Below the pieces are notes generated by a model. It was not told the DNA's origin. It did not search any database and worked only from the letters and a program-made list of their open reading frames with translations. A stretch of 64,000 nt of DNA from Spirochaetales bacterium (GTDB lineage: Bacteria > Spirochaetota > Spirochaetia > Sphaerochaetales > Sphaerochaetaceae): contig JAHDQJ010000006.1 in the NCBI GenBank assembly GCA_018433865.1, positions 248,001 to 312,000 on the forward strand, given 5' to 3'. The translations under genes were made by a program, and so were the position numbers. Shown here in pieces: positions 35,350-43,867 of the stretch (within the stretch, counting starts at the first letter, position 1; each line of letters begins with the position of its first letter).

Positions 35350-36444
35350 TCAGTCGATGATCGCTCCGGGCAGCAGTTGGAGGTCGAGTGCATAGAGAAG
35401 GCTGTCCATCGCATACCGATCATACATCTTTTTGCGTATCAGACCGGCGATGATGACATCCTGCAGTGAGGAGGGATTGATCGCATACCCTGCTTTCAGG
35501 AGCATGTCATTCGTCTCTTCGATGGAGAGTCGCAAGGCTACCGCAAGACCGAAGACTGTCAGTTTCGACGGATTGCTCTTTCCTTTGAGAAGTTTCCAGA
35601 ACCCGACACCCGACATTCCCAGCTCATCACGTACCTGTGCATGCTTCAACTCCCGTTCGGTGATGATTCGGGCGAGCAACTGCGCAAAACTTTCGTCAAT
35701 CGGAATCTTGTCGAGGTTTTTCTGCGTCGGGTGGGTCAGCAATGCATCGATCAGGTGATCGATATCGTCATCGGCAGTTTTGGATTTCTTTTGAGCCGGT
35801 CCGGTTTCACTTGCATCGTCGAACATGATCGAGAGCTGGAGCTTCCGGGAGATGCGGCTGTCACCACCATCATCAATTTCCCCGAGGGCAGGGCTTTCGA
35901 AGAATTCCCCGCCCGGCCGATAATCCTGTTCGATGATATGCTGGATCTCGGGGAAGAGGCTCTCGGATAGTTGCTTGATGCGATCCGTATAGAGCACAAG
36001 GTAGACTGCGATGTCATCACGATCTCTCATTGAGGCGAGTATTGCGTTGACCGCGACCGTGAGCGCAGTCGATTTGGGAAATCCATTTGTCTGGGAGGAG
36101 ATCAGGGGGAAGGCGATCGACTTGCATCCTTTCTCCCGGGCGAGGGCGATGCTGTGGCGATAACAGTATGCAAGCAGTTCCGATTCACGATTCGAACCTC
36201 CCTTCCAATAGGGTCCACGGGTGTGGAAGATATACTTTACCGGAATCTTGTAGGCTTCGGTCGCCTTGACCTGCCCCTGATGGAGCCTGCCAAGATATCC
36301 GCAGGCCTCGAAGAGCTCGGGACCCGCAGCTTTGTGGATCGCTTGGTCGACTCCGCCGCCGCCACTGTAATACTCGTTCGTGGTATTCACGATGACATCG
36401 GTCCTCATCGTAGTCAGATCCTGCTGGATGATGGAAAACGGCAT
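35350..36444 (-). CDS. Macro domain fused to helix-turn-helix domain
   Basis: This 364-residue protein has an N-terminal macro domain (about 1-165) with the ADP-ribose pocket VIVNTTNEYYSGGGGVDQAI and FPLISSQTNGFP. A charged linker follows, then a C-terminal region (about 250-340) with an XRE-like helix-turn-helix (LKHAQVRDELGMSGVGFWKLLKG, FGLAVALRLSIEETNDML). It could link ADP-ribose or its derivatives to transcription of this cluster. GAGAGG precedes the ATG. The gene is first in the minus-strand set that also encodes vWA and ADP-ribosylglycohydrolase. Confidence 0.88.
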   Translation of the reverse strand: MPFSIIQQDLTTMRTDVIVNTTNEYYSGGGGVDQAIHKAAGPELFEACGYLGRLHQGQVKATEAYKIPVKYIFHTRGPYWKGGSNRESELLAYCYRHSIALAREKGCKSIAFPLISSQTNGFPKSTALTVAVNAILASMRDRDDIAVYLVLYTDRIKQLSESLFPEIQHIIEQDYRPGGEFFESPALGEIDDGGDSRISRKLQLSIMFDDASETGPAQKKSKTADDDIDHLIDALLTHPTQKNLDKIPIDESFAQLLARIITERELKHAQVRDELGMSGVGFWKLLKGKSNPSKLTVFGLAVALRLSIEETNDMLLKAGYAINPSSLQDVIIAGLIRKKMYDRYAMDSLLYALDLQLLPGAIID

Positions 36445-36691
36445 ATCCTCTCCATGTGCGTACGGTTGTCCGGTTCGTCATCGAACTGACGGATCATCCC
36501 TTTCAGTATACTACACAATCGGTGCGATTGCGACGGACTTCGGGTCATGCGGACCATGCCCTGAGATTTCCGTGCGTCTTCGGGCGGCAATGACAACCGA
36601 AAAGATGTGTGAATCTTGATGCAGGTCAAATTATCATTTCCCAATCAATGCTACGGTACATCCGTACACTACGGAAGACAAGGAGCCGATA

Positions 36692-36994
36692 ATGTCTGAA
36701 CATGTATCATTTGCCGAAGCGAAACGACGTCATTTCAAAACCCTGGAACAGTATGTACCCATCGTTGCGAGGGTCCACGGTCCCAGTCACCCTGAATTTC
36801 ATGATGTACGCTCTGTTTTCGATGCGATCGTCGGGAAAGTCAAGGAAGCGGGGAAGCATGCACCTGACTTACATGAGGAATTCTCCCGGTTGCGAGAGAT
36901 CACGCATGGGTATCAGGTGCCTGCGGATGTATGTGAGACGTATGAGGCTGTCTACAGGATGCTCGCACAACTCGATGAAGCGTACCACGAGTAG
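36692..36994 (+). CDS. Hypothetical protein upstream of the metal ATPase
   Basis: This 100-residue helical protein has CAAGGAG upstream and lies 32 bp before the metal ATPase gene. It contains several histidines (ARVHGPSHPEFHDV, GKHAPDLHEEF), which suggests a metal- or haem-related role. The family is not recognised with certainty. It may be a soluble metal-binding partner of the ATPase. Confidence 0.65.
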   Translation: MSEHVSFAEAKRRHFKTLEQYVPIVARVHGPSHPEFHDVRSVFDAIVGKVKEAGKHAPDLHEEFSRLREITHGYQVPADVCETYEAVYRMLAQLDEAYHE

Positions 36995-37026
36995 ATGCCT
37001 ATGACCGGATATGGGGAGGAATTGTC

Positions 37027-38883
37027 ATGCAAAGATTCATACTGAGCAAGAAGCATCACATCGCGCTGGTCAGCGCGTTGCTGATCATCATCGGCTTCAC
37101 CAGTGAACTGGGATTCCATCAGGAACGGATCGCAGAATGGTCGTTGGCCATCGCTTCGGTACTGGGAGTGGCACCGATCGCCATCCAAGCGTATCAGGCA
37201 CTGCGCGTCAAGGTCGTCAGCATTGACGTGCTGGTGACCATCGCGGTGATCGGTGCGTTTCTGTTGAGGAACTTCGAAGAATCCTCCATCGTGACATTCT
37301 TGTTCCTGTTCGGAGCATTCCTGGAGCAACGGACATTGCACAAGACCCGTTCTGCGATCAAGGAGTTGACCGAGATGGCTCCCGAAAGTGCGTGGAAACA
37401 GATGGCAGGCGGTGAGTTCGAGGAAGTTGGACTCGATGCGGTCGATGTCGGGGACATCCTGCTGGTGAAGACCGGTGCGAAAGTTCCTGTCGACGGCATC
37501 GTCCTGGCGGGCGAAGGTCATGTGAATGAGGCGAGCATCACAGGTGAAGCCGCTGCGGTCGCCAAGGAGCAGGACTCACGGGTGTTCGCAGGCACTATCG
37601 TAGAGAACGGAACGCTCCGGATTGTCGCCGAGCGTGTCGGTGAGGACACTACCTTCGGAAGGATCATCGAACTGGTCGAGGAGGCTCAGGATTCCAAGTC
37701 CGAGGCGGAACGGTTCATCGACAGATTCTCACGATACTACACCCCTGCGGTCCTGGTGCTTGCAGCGATCGTCTGGTTGGTTTCCCGTGATGTGGAACTG
37801 GCGATCACCATCCTGGTCTTGGGCTGTCCCGGGGCATTGGTGATCGGAGTCCCGGTTTCCCATGTAGCCGGCATCGGTAACGGAGCGCGGCACGGAGTGT
37901 TGCTGAAGGGTAGTGAGGTAATCCATGATTTCAGCAAGGTCGACACCATCGTCTTCGACAAGACAGGGACCCTGACGATCGGAAATCCGAAAGTTGCCGA
38001 CATCGAATTCTATGTGCAGCAGCAACAGTCGGCTCTGGAGTATCTTGCCAGCGTGGAGAAGGAATCGGACCATCCGCTTGCCAAGGCGATCGTGGAACAT
38101 CTGGGTGAGGTGCGAACCTATCCTGTCGGGACCACCGAGGTAGTCAAAGGAGGCGGCATCATCGCAGAAGTCGATGGACATACGATAGCGGTGGGGAATC
38201 TGGCGTTGATGGAACATGCTCACGTGCAGGTTCCCGAGCGGGCCAAGGAAGCTATGGCACGATTCGCAGGGAGGGGAGACTCCCTGGTATTGACTGCGGT
38301 TGATGGGGAACTGTGCGTGTTGATGGGAATCCGTGACCAGATACGCCCGAACGTGAAAGAAGATCTCGGAAGATTGAAAAAGATGGGAGTGAAACACTTG
38401 GTCGTCCTTTCGGGAGACAACCAGGGAACGGTGGACTTGGTAGCGCGAGAGCTGGGACTGACCGAGGCGCATGGTCACATGCTGCCGCAGGACAAGTCTG
38501 CGTATATCAAGAAACTGCAAGCTGAACGCCGTATAGTGGCATTCGTGGGTGATGGCGTGAATGACAGTCCGTCGCTTGCCTTGGCAGAGATCGGCATCGC
38601 GATGGGCAGCGGTACCGATGTCGCGATCGAGACTTCCGACATCGTGCTCATGAATTCCGATTTCAGTCGGTTGCCGCACGCGCTCGGTCTGGCCAAGGCG
38701 ACTGCGAACAACATGAAACAGAACATCGCCATCGCGATAGGGGTGGTATTGGTTCTCCTGTTCAGTGTGTTTTTCAGTGAGTGGATGAACATGTCGGTCG
38801 GCATGCTGGTGCATGAGGCGAGCATCCTGGTCGTGATCCTGAACGGCATGCGGCTGCTCCGGTATGGACGGAGAAAATCTTGA
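37027..38883 (+). CDS. Heavy-metal P1B-type ATPase with CPG motif
   Basis: This 618-residue inner-membrane pump has the A-domain SITGEAAAV, phosphorylation site FDKTGTLTIG, the HP-type motif in SDHPLAKAI and hinge VGDGVNDSPSLA. The transmembrane metal site reads LGCPGALVIGVPVSHVAG, so the family CPx motif is CPG instead of CPC. There is no N-terminal metal-binding domain; a separate HMA protein is encoded 80 bp downstream. The transported metal cannot be inferred from the CPG motif. Confidence 0.92.
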   Translation: MQRFILSKKHHIALVSALLIIIGFTSELGFHQERIAEWSLAIASVLGVAPIAIQAYQALRVKVVSIDVLVTIAVIGAFLLRNFEESSIVTFLFLFGAFLEQRTLHKTRSAIKELTEMAPESAWKQMAGGEFEEVGLDAVDVGDILLVKTGAKVPVDGIVLAGEGHVNEASITGEAAAVAKEQDSRVFAGTIVENGTLRIVAERVGEDTTFGRIIELVEEAQDSKSEAERFIDRFSRYYTPAVLVLAAIVWLVSRDVELAITILVLGCPGALVIGVPVSHVAGIGNGARHGVLLKGSEVIHDFSKVDTIVFDKTGTLTIGNPKVADIEFYVQQQQSALEYLASVEKESDHPLAKAIVEHLGEVRTYPVGTTEVVKGGGIIAEVDGHTIAVGNLALMEHAHVQVPERAKEAMARFAGRGDSLVLTAVDGELCVLMGIRDQIRPNVKEDLGRLKKMGVKHLVVLSGDNQGTVDLVARELGLTEAHGHMLPQDKSAYIKKLQAERRIVAFVGDGVNDSPSLALAEIGIAMGSGTDVAIETSDIVLMNSDFSRLPHALGLAKATANNMKQNIAIAIGVVLVLLFSVFFSEWMNMSVGMLVHEASILVVILNGMRLLRYGRRKS

Positions 38884-38963
38884 CGAAATTTGATCCTGGT
38901 CACATACGGATCGGGAGCATGAAGTTATGATGTACGTGAATACGTACCAAAGGAGTGAAGACC

Positions 38964-39197
38964 ATGAAAAAAGCTACGATCCAACTGGAAACATTGACCT
39001 GTCCCTCGTGCTTGCAGAAAATCGAGAACGCGACGAAATCGCTGAAAGGCGTACAGAGAGAGAGCGTGAAGGTGTTGTTCAACGCAAGCAAGGTCAAGCT
39101 TGAGTTCGATGGCGAGCTCATCAGTATCGACCAGATAGAAAACGCCATCAGTACTTTGGGTTACGAAGTGAAGAAATCGCAGGTTTCCGCTTCGTAA
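38964..39197 (+). CDS. HMA-domain metal-binding protein
   Basis: This 77-residue ferredoxin-fold protein has the metal-binding motif LTCPSC (residues ~11-15) and the typical IENAISTLGYEV ending. It is a stand-alone version of the domain normally attached to P1B ATPases and probably delivers metal to, or regulates, the pump encoded just upstream. AAGGAG precedes the ATG. Confidence 0.9.
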   Translation: MKKATIQLETLTCPSCLQKIENATKSLKGVQRESVKVLFNASKVKLEFDGELISIDQIENAISTLGYEVKKSQVSAS

Positions 39198-39210
39198 GTG
39201 ATGCACCGGA

Positions 39211-39250
39211 CCTCCTTGCCATGCAGGATATTCATCGCAAGGCAAGGAGG
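39211..39250 (+). terminator. Inverted repeat after the metal pump operon
   Basis: CCTCCTTGCC and GGCAAGGAGG form a perfect 10-bp stem with a 20-nt loop. There is no U-tract, so termination efficiency is uncertain. Confidence 0.45.
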
Positions 39251-39345
39251 AGCTGCTGCGACGGATCCGATCAGAATTGATTATCCTCTTGTATTCCTTA
39301 TAGTTGTCAAATACACGAAGTTTTTATCGATTTGAAAAATTGTGC

Positions 39346-39398
39346 TTGACAGAACGGCGAAACTGGCTGACAATATATTCAACTATCGATAATCGAGA
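39346..39398 (+). promoter_or_regulatory. Promoter and TATCGATAATCGA operator before the PEP-synthase-like gene
   Basis: TTGACA (39346-39351), 17 bp, GACAAT (39369-39374), then the operator TATCGATAATCGAGA at 39384-39398, on or just after the expected start of transcription. It is one of a family of sites shared across the regulon. Confidence 0.8.
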
Positions 39399-39415
39399 TT
39401 CTATAAGGAGGTCTT

Positions 39416-41098
39416 ATGGATAATTCCAAAGTGCTCGCTCAATTCTTGGGCGACAAGAGTTTCCCCGTTCAATGGAAGAACGAGGAAGAGAAGAAATTGT
39501 TCTGGTGGTTCGATGACAACCACTGCCCGTTCCCTGTCTCTCCCATGTATTTCAGCCTCGACGGCTGGTGGGGCCCGACTTGTGAATACCTCTTCCGCCG
39601 CTTTGATGTACCCAGTGGCATAACCTGGGAAGCCAAGCGGATCAACGGCTACGTCTACACTGCGATCGAAGGCCGTGATGCCAAGGATGCCGAGGAAGCA
39701 GGCAAGTACTATGGATGGATCATGCCGACCTATGCCACCAACTTCCTTGACTGGTGGGAGAATCGCTATCTGCCTGAAGTCTTCACCAACTTCAAGTACA
39801 TCGACGAGTTCGATGCAGAGAATGCGACCCTTCCCGAATTGATGATCTATCTCGAAGAGATGATCGACATCCAGGAACGCAACTTCAGGCTCCACTGGGT
39901 CCTCAACTGGGCACAGTTCCAGGCCTCGATGGGCTTCAATGGTGTGGTCAATTCCTTGATCGGCAATGTCGACCAGGATCTCCTCGGCAAGGTCAACGTC
40001 TCCCGCAAGGACCGCAACTGGGACAGCCTCAAGGCCCTGTACCAACTGAAGGAAGAGGTCAAGAAGGATGCGGAGCTGAAGAAACTCTTCACCGAGATCG
40101 AAGTCCCCGCAGACATCGAAGCAGCTCTCAAGAAGACTGCCAAGGGCAAGGCGTTCCTCAACGATGTATTCGAGTACGCAAAGGAATTCGGATACAAAGC
40201 GATCTACACGCACGAGTATGTGTTCCCCCTCTACATCGAGGACCAGAAGCCCATCCTCGAGCAGATCAAGAGCTACCTCGCCACCGACTTCAACTACCAC
40301 GATGTATACAACAACTGCATCGCTGAGCAGGATCGTGCCATCGCGTATCTGCGCGACCAGATCAAGAACAAGAGTGCCGAAGACAAGGCGAAGTTCGAGG
40401 ATGCCCTCGCACTGAACCTCGCGATGCTGCCTTTGACTCCTGACCACCACTTCTACTTCGACCAGGGAACCTACGCCCGCATGCGCCTCGTGCTCTTGCG
40501 CGTTGCCAGGAAGATGGTCAAGGAAGGTCTGCTGGACGATCAGGAAGACATCATGATGCTCGAGTACGAGCAGCTCCGCCGCTATGTGGCTGATCCGAAG
40601 AACTATCCCGGTCGCAAGCTCATCGCCGATGCGAAGGCTGAGATCGAGAAAGCCCACAAGATCACCCCGCGCGACTGGGTGGGAACCGTCACACAGGCCA
40701 ACATGTACGAAGAGCCGTACCACACCCTGTGGGGATATCCCGAGAAGTTCGAGCGTGAGAACGACGTCAAGGTGAAGGGAACCATCCAGGGTCTCCCCGC
40801 TTCTCCCGGAGTCGTCGAAGGTATCGCTCGTGTCGTGAAGAGCCCCGCTGAGTTCAACGACGTAAAGCGCGGCGAGATCCTGGTATGTATCATGACCAAC
40901 CCCGCTTGGGTCGTCGTGTTCTCCAAGATCGCCGGTATTGTCACTGACAGCGGTGGTGTGCTGAGCCACTCTGCGGTCGTCGCCCGTGAGTTCATGATTC
41001 CGGCAGTCGTCGGAACCGGAACTGCAACCCGCGAGATCAAGAGCGGAGACAAGGTCCGTGTCGATGGAGACAAGGGCGTAGTCACCATCCTCAGCTAA
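39416..41098 (+). CDS. PEP-synthase-like phosphotransferase subunit with swivelling His domain (phenylphosphate synthase alpha-like)
   Basis: This 560-residue protein has the mobile phosphohistidine domain of PEP-utilising enzymes at its C-terminus: GIVTDSGGVLSHSAVVARE with the phospho-carrier at about His518, then FMIPAVVGTGTATREI. The first ~430 residues are helical, rich in tryptophan and aromatics, and resemble the substrate-binding part of PEP-synthase-like small-molecule kinases rather than the ATP-grasp domain. The ATP-grasp half is missing here but encoded separately at 58453-59427 under the same operator. That split (about 63 and 36 kDa) is the arrangement of phenylphosphate synthase alpha and beta. 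The PEP/pyruvate TIM barrel is absent, so the acceptor is a different molecule. Inference: ATP-dependent phosphorylation of a catabolic substrate. Confidence 0.82.
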   Translation: MDNSKVLAQFLGDKSFPVQWKNEEEKKLFWWFDDNHCPFPVSPMYFSLDGWWGPTCEYLFRRFDVPSGITWEAKRINGYVYTAIEGRDAKDAEEAGKYYGWIMPTYATNFLDWWENRYLPEVFTNFKYIDEFDAENATLPELMIYLEEMIDIQERNFRLHWVLNWAQFQASMGFNGVVNSLIGNVDQDLLGKVNVSRKDRNWDSLKALYQLKEEVKKDAELKKLFTEIEVPADIEAALKKTAKGKAFLNDVFEYAKEFGYKAIYTHEYVFPLYIEDQKPILEQIKSYLATDFNYHDVYNNCIAEQDRAIAYLRDQIKNKSAEDKAKFEDALALNLAMLPLTPDHHFYFDQGTYARMRLVLLRVARKMVKEGLLDDQEDIMMLEYEQLRRYVADPKNYPGRKLIADAKAEIEKAHKITPRDWVGTVTQANMYEEPYHTLWGYPEKFERENDVKVKGTIQGLPASPGVVEGIARVVKSPAEFNDVKRGEILVCIMTNPAWVVVFSKIAGIVTDSGGVLSHSAVVAREFMIPAVVGTGTATREIKSGDKVRVDGDKGVVTILS

Positions 41099-41135
41099 GT
41101 CCTGATTGATCAGGCTGGAAAGCGAATGTAACACT

Positions 41136-41169
41136 CTTGATGGTGCCGTTGACAAGCGGCACCATCAAG
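41136..41169 (+). terminator. Perfect 13-bp hairpin between PEP-synthase-like and transaldolase genes
   Basis: CTTGATGGTGCCG and CGGCACCATCAAG pair fully around an 8-nt loop. No U-tract follows, and the next gene lacks an obvious promoter, so it may attenuate or process the message. Confidence 0.6.
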
Positions 41170-41239
41170 TCATGAGATACCTTTGCATATGCCATTTGCA
41201 TGACATATACATGGATATCTCACAATAATAGGAGCTGAA

Positions 41240-42265
41240 ATGAACGAGTATCTCACTTGGTTGTCAAACGCTACGAAGAGCGCCTGGTGGAATGATTCCG
41301 CCGATTTTTCCGAACTCGATGCCGCACTCGCCAGTGGTGCCGTCGGAGTCACGACCAATCCCGTGCTGGTATGCAAAGCCCTCTATGACAAGCCGGAGTT
41401 CTGGAAACCGTATCTGGCGGACATGGACAAGAGCCTTTCCGGAGAGGCGAGGACCGAAGAGCTCATCCGCCGGGTCACGGTTGCGGTCGCGGAAAAATTC
41501 CTGCCGCTGTACAAAGAGGGCGGGAGTACCGGTCTCGTGTGCGCACAGGTCAATCCGACCAAAGCCGGAGACCGCGAGACGATGCTTTCCATGGCGCGCC
41601 GTTTGCACGCATGGGCTCCGAACATCGCAGTGAAACTCCCCGTGACCGCAGCAGGTCTTGATGTGCTCGAAGAGTGCGCGGCAGAGGGCATCACCGTCAC
41701 CGCGACTGTCAGCTTCACGCTTCCGCAGGTTCTTGCCGTCGGCGATCGATACCAGAAGGGGCTCGAGCGCTGCAGGCGTGCCGGGAAGAAAGCGGGCAAG
41801 TGTTTCGCCGTCGTGATGGTCGGACGCATCGATGATTATATCCGCGATGTCGTGCATGACAGCAAGCTCGACAACGTACGTGAATCGGATATCATCCAAG
41901 CGGGAAGCGCGATCATGAAGCGGGCGATCGCCATCTTCGCAGAGCGCAAGTATGAAGCGATCATGATGCCGGCCGGCATGCGCGGGGCGTATCACGTGAC
42001 CGATCTTTCCGGCGCGGACATCACGATGTCGATCCACCCGAAGATCCAGAAACTTCTGACGAAGGTGGAGAAACCCTACGTCGAGCAACACCTCGAGCAG
42101 GTCGATCCCGAAGCGATCAAGCGCTTGATGACCGTCAGGGAGTTTGTCAGGGCCTACGAACCCGAAGTCATGCCTCCCGAAGAATTCATCACCTTCGGTG
42201 TGGTGCAGAAGACGCTCGCCCAGTTCACGGAGAACTGGAACAGCATCGGTGCCTTCACTGTCTGA
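41240..42265 (+). CDS. Transaldolase-family protein
   Basis: This 341-residue aldolase-type TIM barrel has the transaldolase features VTTNPVLVCKAL, ALY-like LVCAQVNPTKAGD, the Schiff-base lysine strand NIAVKLPVTAAGL, and VTATVSFTLPQVL. An insertion-rich C-terminal half (VVMVGRIDDYIRDV, MMPAGMRGAYHV) differs from TalB, so the substrate may not be sedoheptulose phosphate. AGGAG lies 7 bp before the ATG. With the transketolase of the regulon it suggests carbon-carbon cleavage of a keto-sugar-like intermediate. Confidence 0.87.
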   Translation: MNEYLTWLSNATKSAWWNDSADFSELDAALASGAVGVTTNPVLVCKALYDKPEFWKPYLADMDKSLSGEARTEELIRRVTVAVAEKFLPLYKEGGSTGLVCAQVNPTKAGDRETMLSMARRLHAWAPNIAVKLPVTAAGLDVLEECAAEGITVTATVSFTLPQVLAVGDRYQKGLERCRRAGKKAGKCFAVVMVGRIDDYIRDVVHDSKLDNVRESDIIQAGSAIMKRAIAIFAERKYEAIMMPAGMRGAYHVTDLSGADITMSIHPKIQKLLTKVEKPYVEQHLEQVDPEAIKRLMTVREFVRAYEPEVMPPEEFITFGVVQKTLAQFTENWNSIGAFTV

Positions 42266-42279
42266 TGGGCCAAGAGCAT

Positions 42280-42306
42280 GAAGGAGCGAGAAATCGCTCC
42301 TTCTTC
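42280..42306 (+). terminator. Intrinsic terminator after the transaldolase gene
   Basis: GAAGGAGCGA-GAAA-TCGCTCCTTC is a perfect 10-bp stem with a GAAA tetraloop, followed by TTCATT. Confidence 0.8.
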
Positions 42307-42307
42307 A

Positions 42308-42358
42308 TTGACAGGAACAGGGTATCGCGGTAATCTGTTAAAGAATCGATAATCGAAA
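42308..42358 (+). promoter_or_regulatory. Promoter and operator before the aldehyde dehydrogenase gene
   Basis: TTGACA (42308-42313), 17 bp, TAATCT (42331-42336), then the operator AATCGATAATCGAAA at 42344-42358. The distance from the -10 box is nearly the same as at the 39,346 promoter. Confidence 0.8.
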
Positions 42359-42407
42359 ATAAATATAGTATCGGCTTGCACTACGCGTGCGGGCGAAGGA
42401 GCGAAAG

Positions 42408-43808
42408 ATGGCAAGTGAAGAGGCGAGGACATATATAGCGGCGTTGGTGGCACGGGCGAGAGCGGCGCAGCGCGAGATCGAGTTCGCCACGCAGGAGACG
42501 GTGGATGCTGCGGCCGAGGCGATCTGCTGGGCTGCGGTGCAGCCGGCGTTCGCGCGCGAGCTCGCGCAACTGGCGGTGGCCGAGTCGCGCATGGGCGACG
42601 AGGAGAGCAAGTACGCCAAGATGATGAACAAGGTGCGCGGCGGGTGGTTCGACATGAAGGGTCAGGCCTCGGTGGGGATCCTTGAGGAGGACCACGTGAA
42701 CGGCCTGGTGAAGATCGCCAAGCCTGTGGGAGTGCTTGGGGCCCTGGTTCCGTGCACGAACTGCGAGGCGACCCCGGTGCTGAAGGCGGCGTGGGCAGTC
42801 AAGACCCGCAACGCGGTGATCCTTGCCCCTCACCCGAGGACGAGGAAGACGAACGCGCGGGTGGTTGCGATGATGAGAAGCGTGCTGGCCAAGCAAGGCC
42901 TGCCCGAGGACCTGGTGATCGACATGTCGGAAGTCTCGGTGGAGAACAGCGGCGAGCTGATGGCGCAGTGCGACCTGATCCTGGCGACAGGCGGGCCGGG
43001 GATGGTGGCGGCTGCCTATTCGAGCGGTACTCCGGCCTATGGGGTGGGCGCGGGCAACGCGGTGACGGTGGTGGACGACACGCAGCCGATGGCATCGGTG
43101 GCGGAGAAGATCCGGCGCTCCAAGACATTCGACCAGGCGACCAGCTGCTCAAGCGAGAACAGTGCGGTAATACAGTCCGGCGTGTACGGCGAGTTCGTCG
43201 CGGCGATGGAGAAGGAAGGGGGATACCTGTGCAGCGCCGGGGAGAAGGCCCGGCTGCAGCAGGCGATGTGGCCCGATGGCAAGACGCTGAACCGTGACGT
43301 GGTCGCCCAGTCGGCCGCGAAGATCGCGCAGGTCGCCAAGATCGCGCTTCCTGCCGGCAAGACGTTCCTGATGGTCGAGGAGTCGGGCATCGGCGAAGGC
43401 TTTCCGTTCAGCGGGGAGAAGCTTTCGGTGGTGATCACCCTGTACCGGTGGGAGTCGTTCGACGAGGCGGTCGAGCTGGTGAACCGGATCACGACGCACT
43501 CGGGTGCGGGACACTCCTGCGGCATCCACACCTCGGATCGCGAGCGCGCGCTGAAGCTTGCAGCGAAGGTGCGCGTGTCGCGCGTGATGGTGAACCAGCC
43601 GCAGAGCCTGAGCAACAGCGGCGCATGGACGAACGGGATGCCGGTGACCCTCACGCTGGGATGCGGGACCTGGGGAGGGAACATCGCCAGCGAGAACATC
43701 ACGTGGAAGCACCTGCTGAACACGACGTGGGTCAGTTTCCCGCTCGCGAACAAGCAACCTTCGGACGAAGTGCTGTTCAGTGAAGCGGTGCGCAAAGGCG
43801 CCAACTGA
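42408..43808 (+). CDS. CoA-acylating aldehyde dehydrogenase, sulfoacetaldehyde dehydrogenase-like
   Basis: This 466-residue protein belongs to the acylating aldehyde dehydrogenases that turn an aldehyde, NAD(P) and CoA into acyl-CoA. The catalytic cysteine lies in KTFDQATSCSSENSAVI, a form typical of the SauS-type sulfoacetaldehyde dehydrogenases. NAD-binding landmarks are VGVLGALVPCTNCEATP and GGPGMVAAAYSSGTPAYGVG. AAGGAG lies 6 bp before the ATG. Codon use is far more GC-rich than in the neighbours, a trait shared with the next gene, which suggests these two arrived together by transfer. The real aldehyde is unknown. Confidence 0.86.
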   Translation: MASEEARTYIAALVARARAAQREIEFATQETVDAAAEAICWAAVQPAFARELAQLAVAESRMGDEESKYAKMMNKVRGGWFDMKGQASVGILEEDHVNGLVKIAKPVGVLGALVPCTNCEATPVLKAAWAVKTRNAVILAPHPRTRKTNARVVAMMRSVLAKQGLPEDLVIDMSEVSVENSGELMAQCDLILATGGPGMVAAAYSSGTPAYGVGAGNAVTVVDDTQPMASVAEKIRRSKTFDQATSCSSENSAVIQSGVYGEFVAAMEKEGGYLCSAGEKARLQQAMWPDGKTLNRDVVAQSAAKIAQVAKIALPAGKTFLMVEESGIGEGFPFSGEKLSVVITLYRWESFDEAVELVNRITTHSGAGHSCGIHTSDRERALKLAAKVRVSRVMVNQPQSLSNSGAWTNGMPVTLTLGCGTWGGNIASENITWKHLLNTTWVSFPLANKQPSDEVLFSEAVRKGAN

Positions 43809-43867
43809 GGTATGATGGAATCGTACGGGATGCCTGCGGGTGTCCCGGACATAGGGGGTATGCAACG

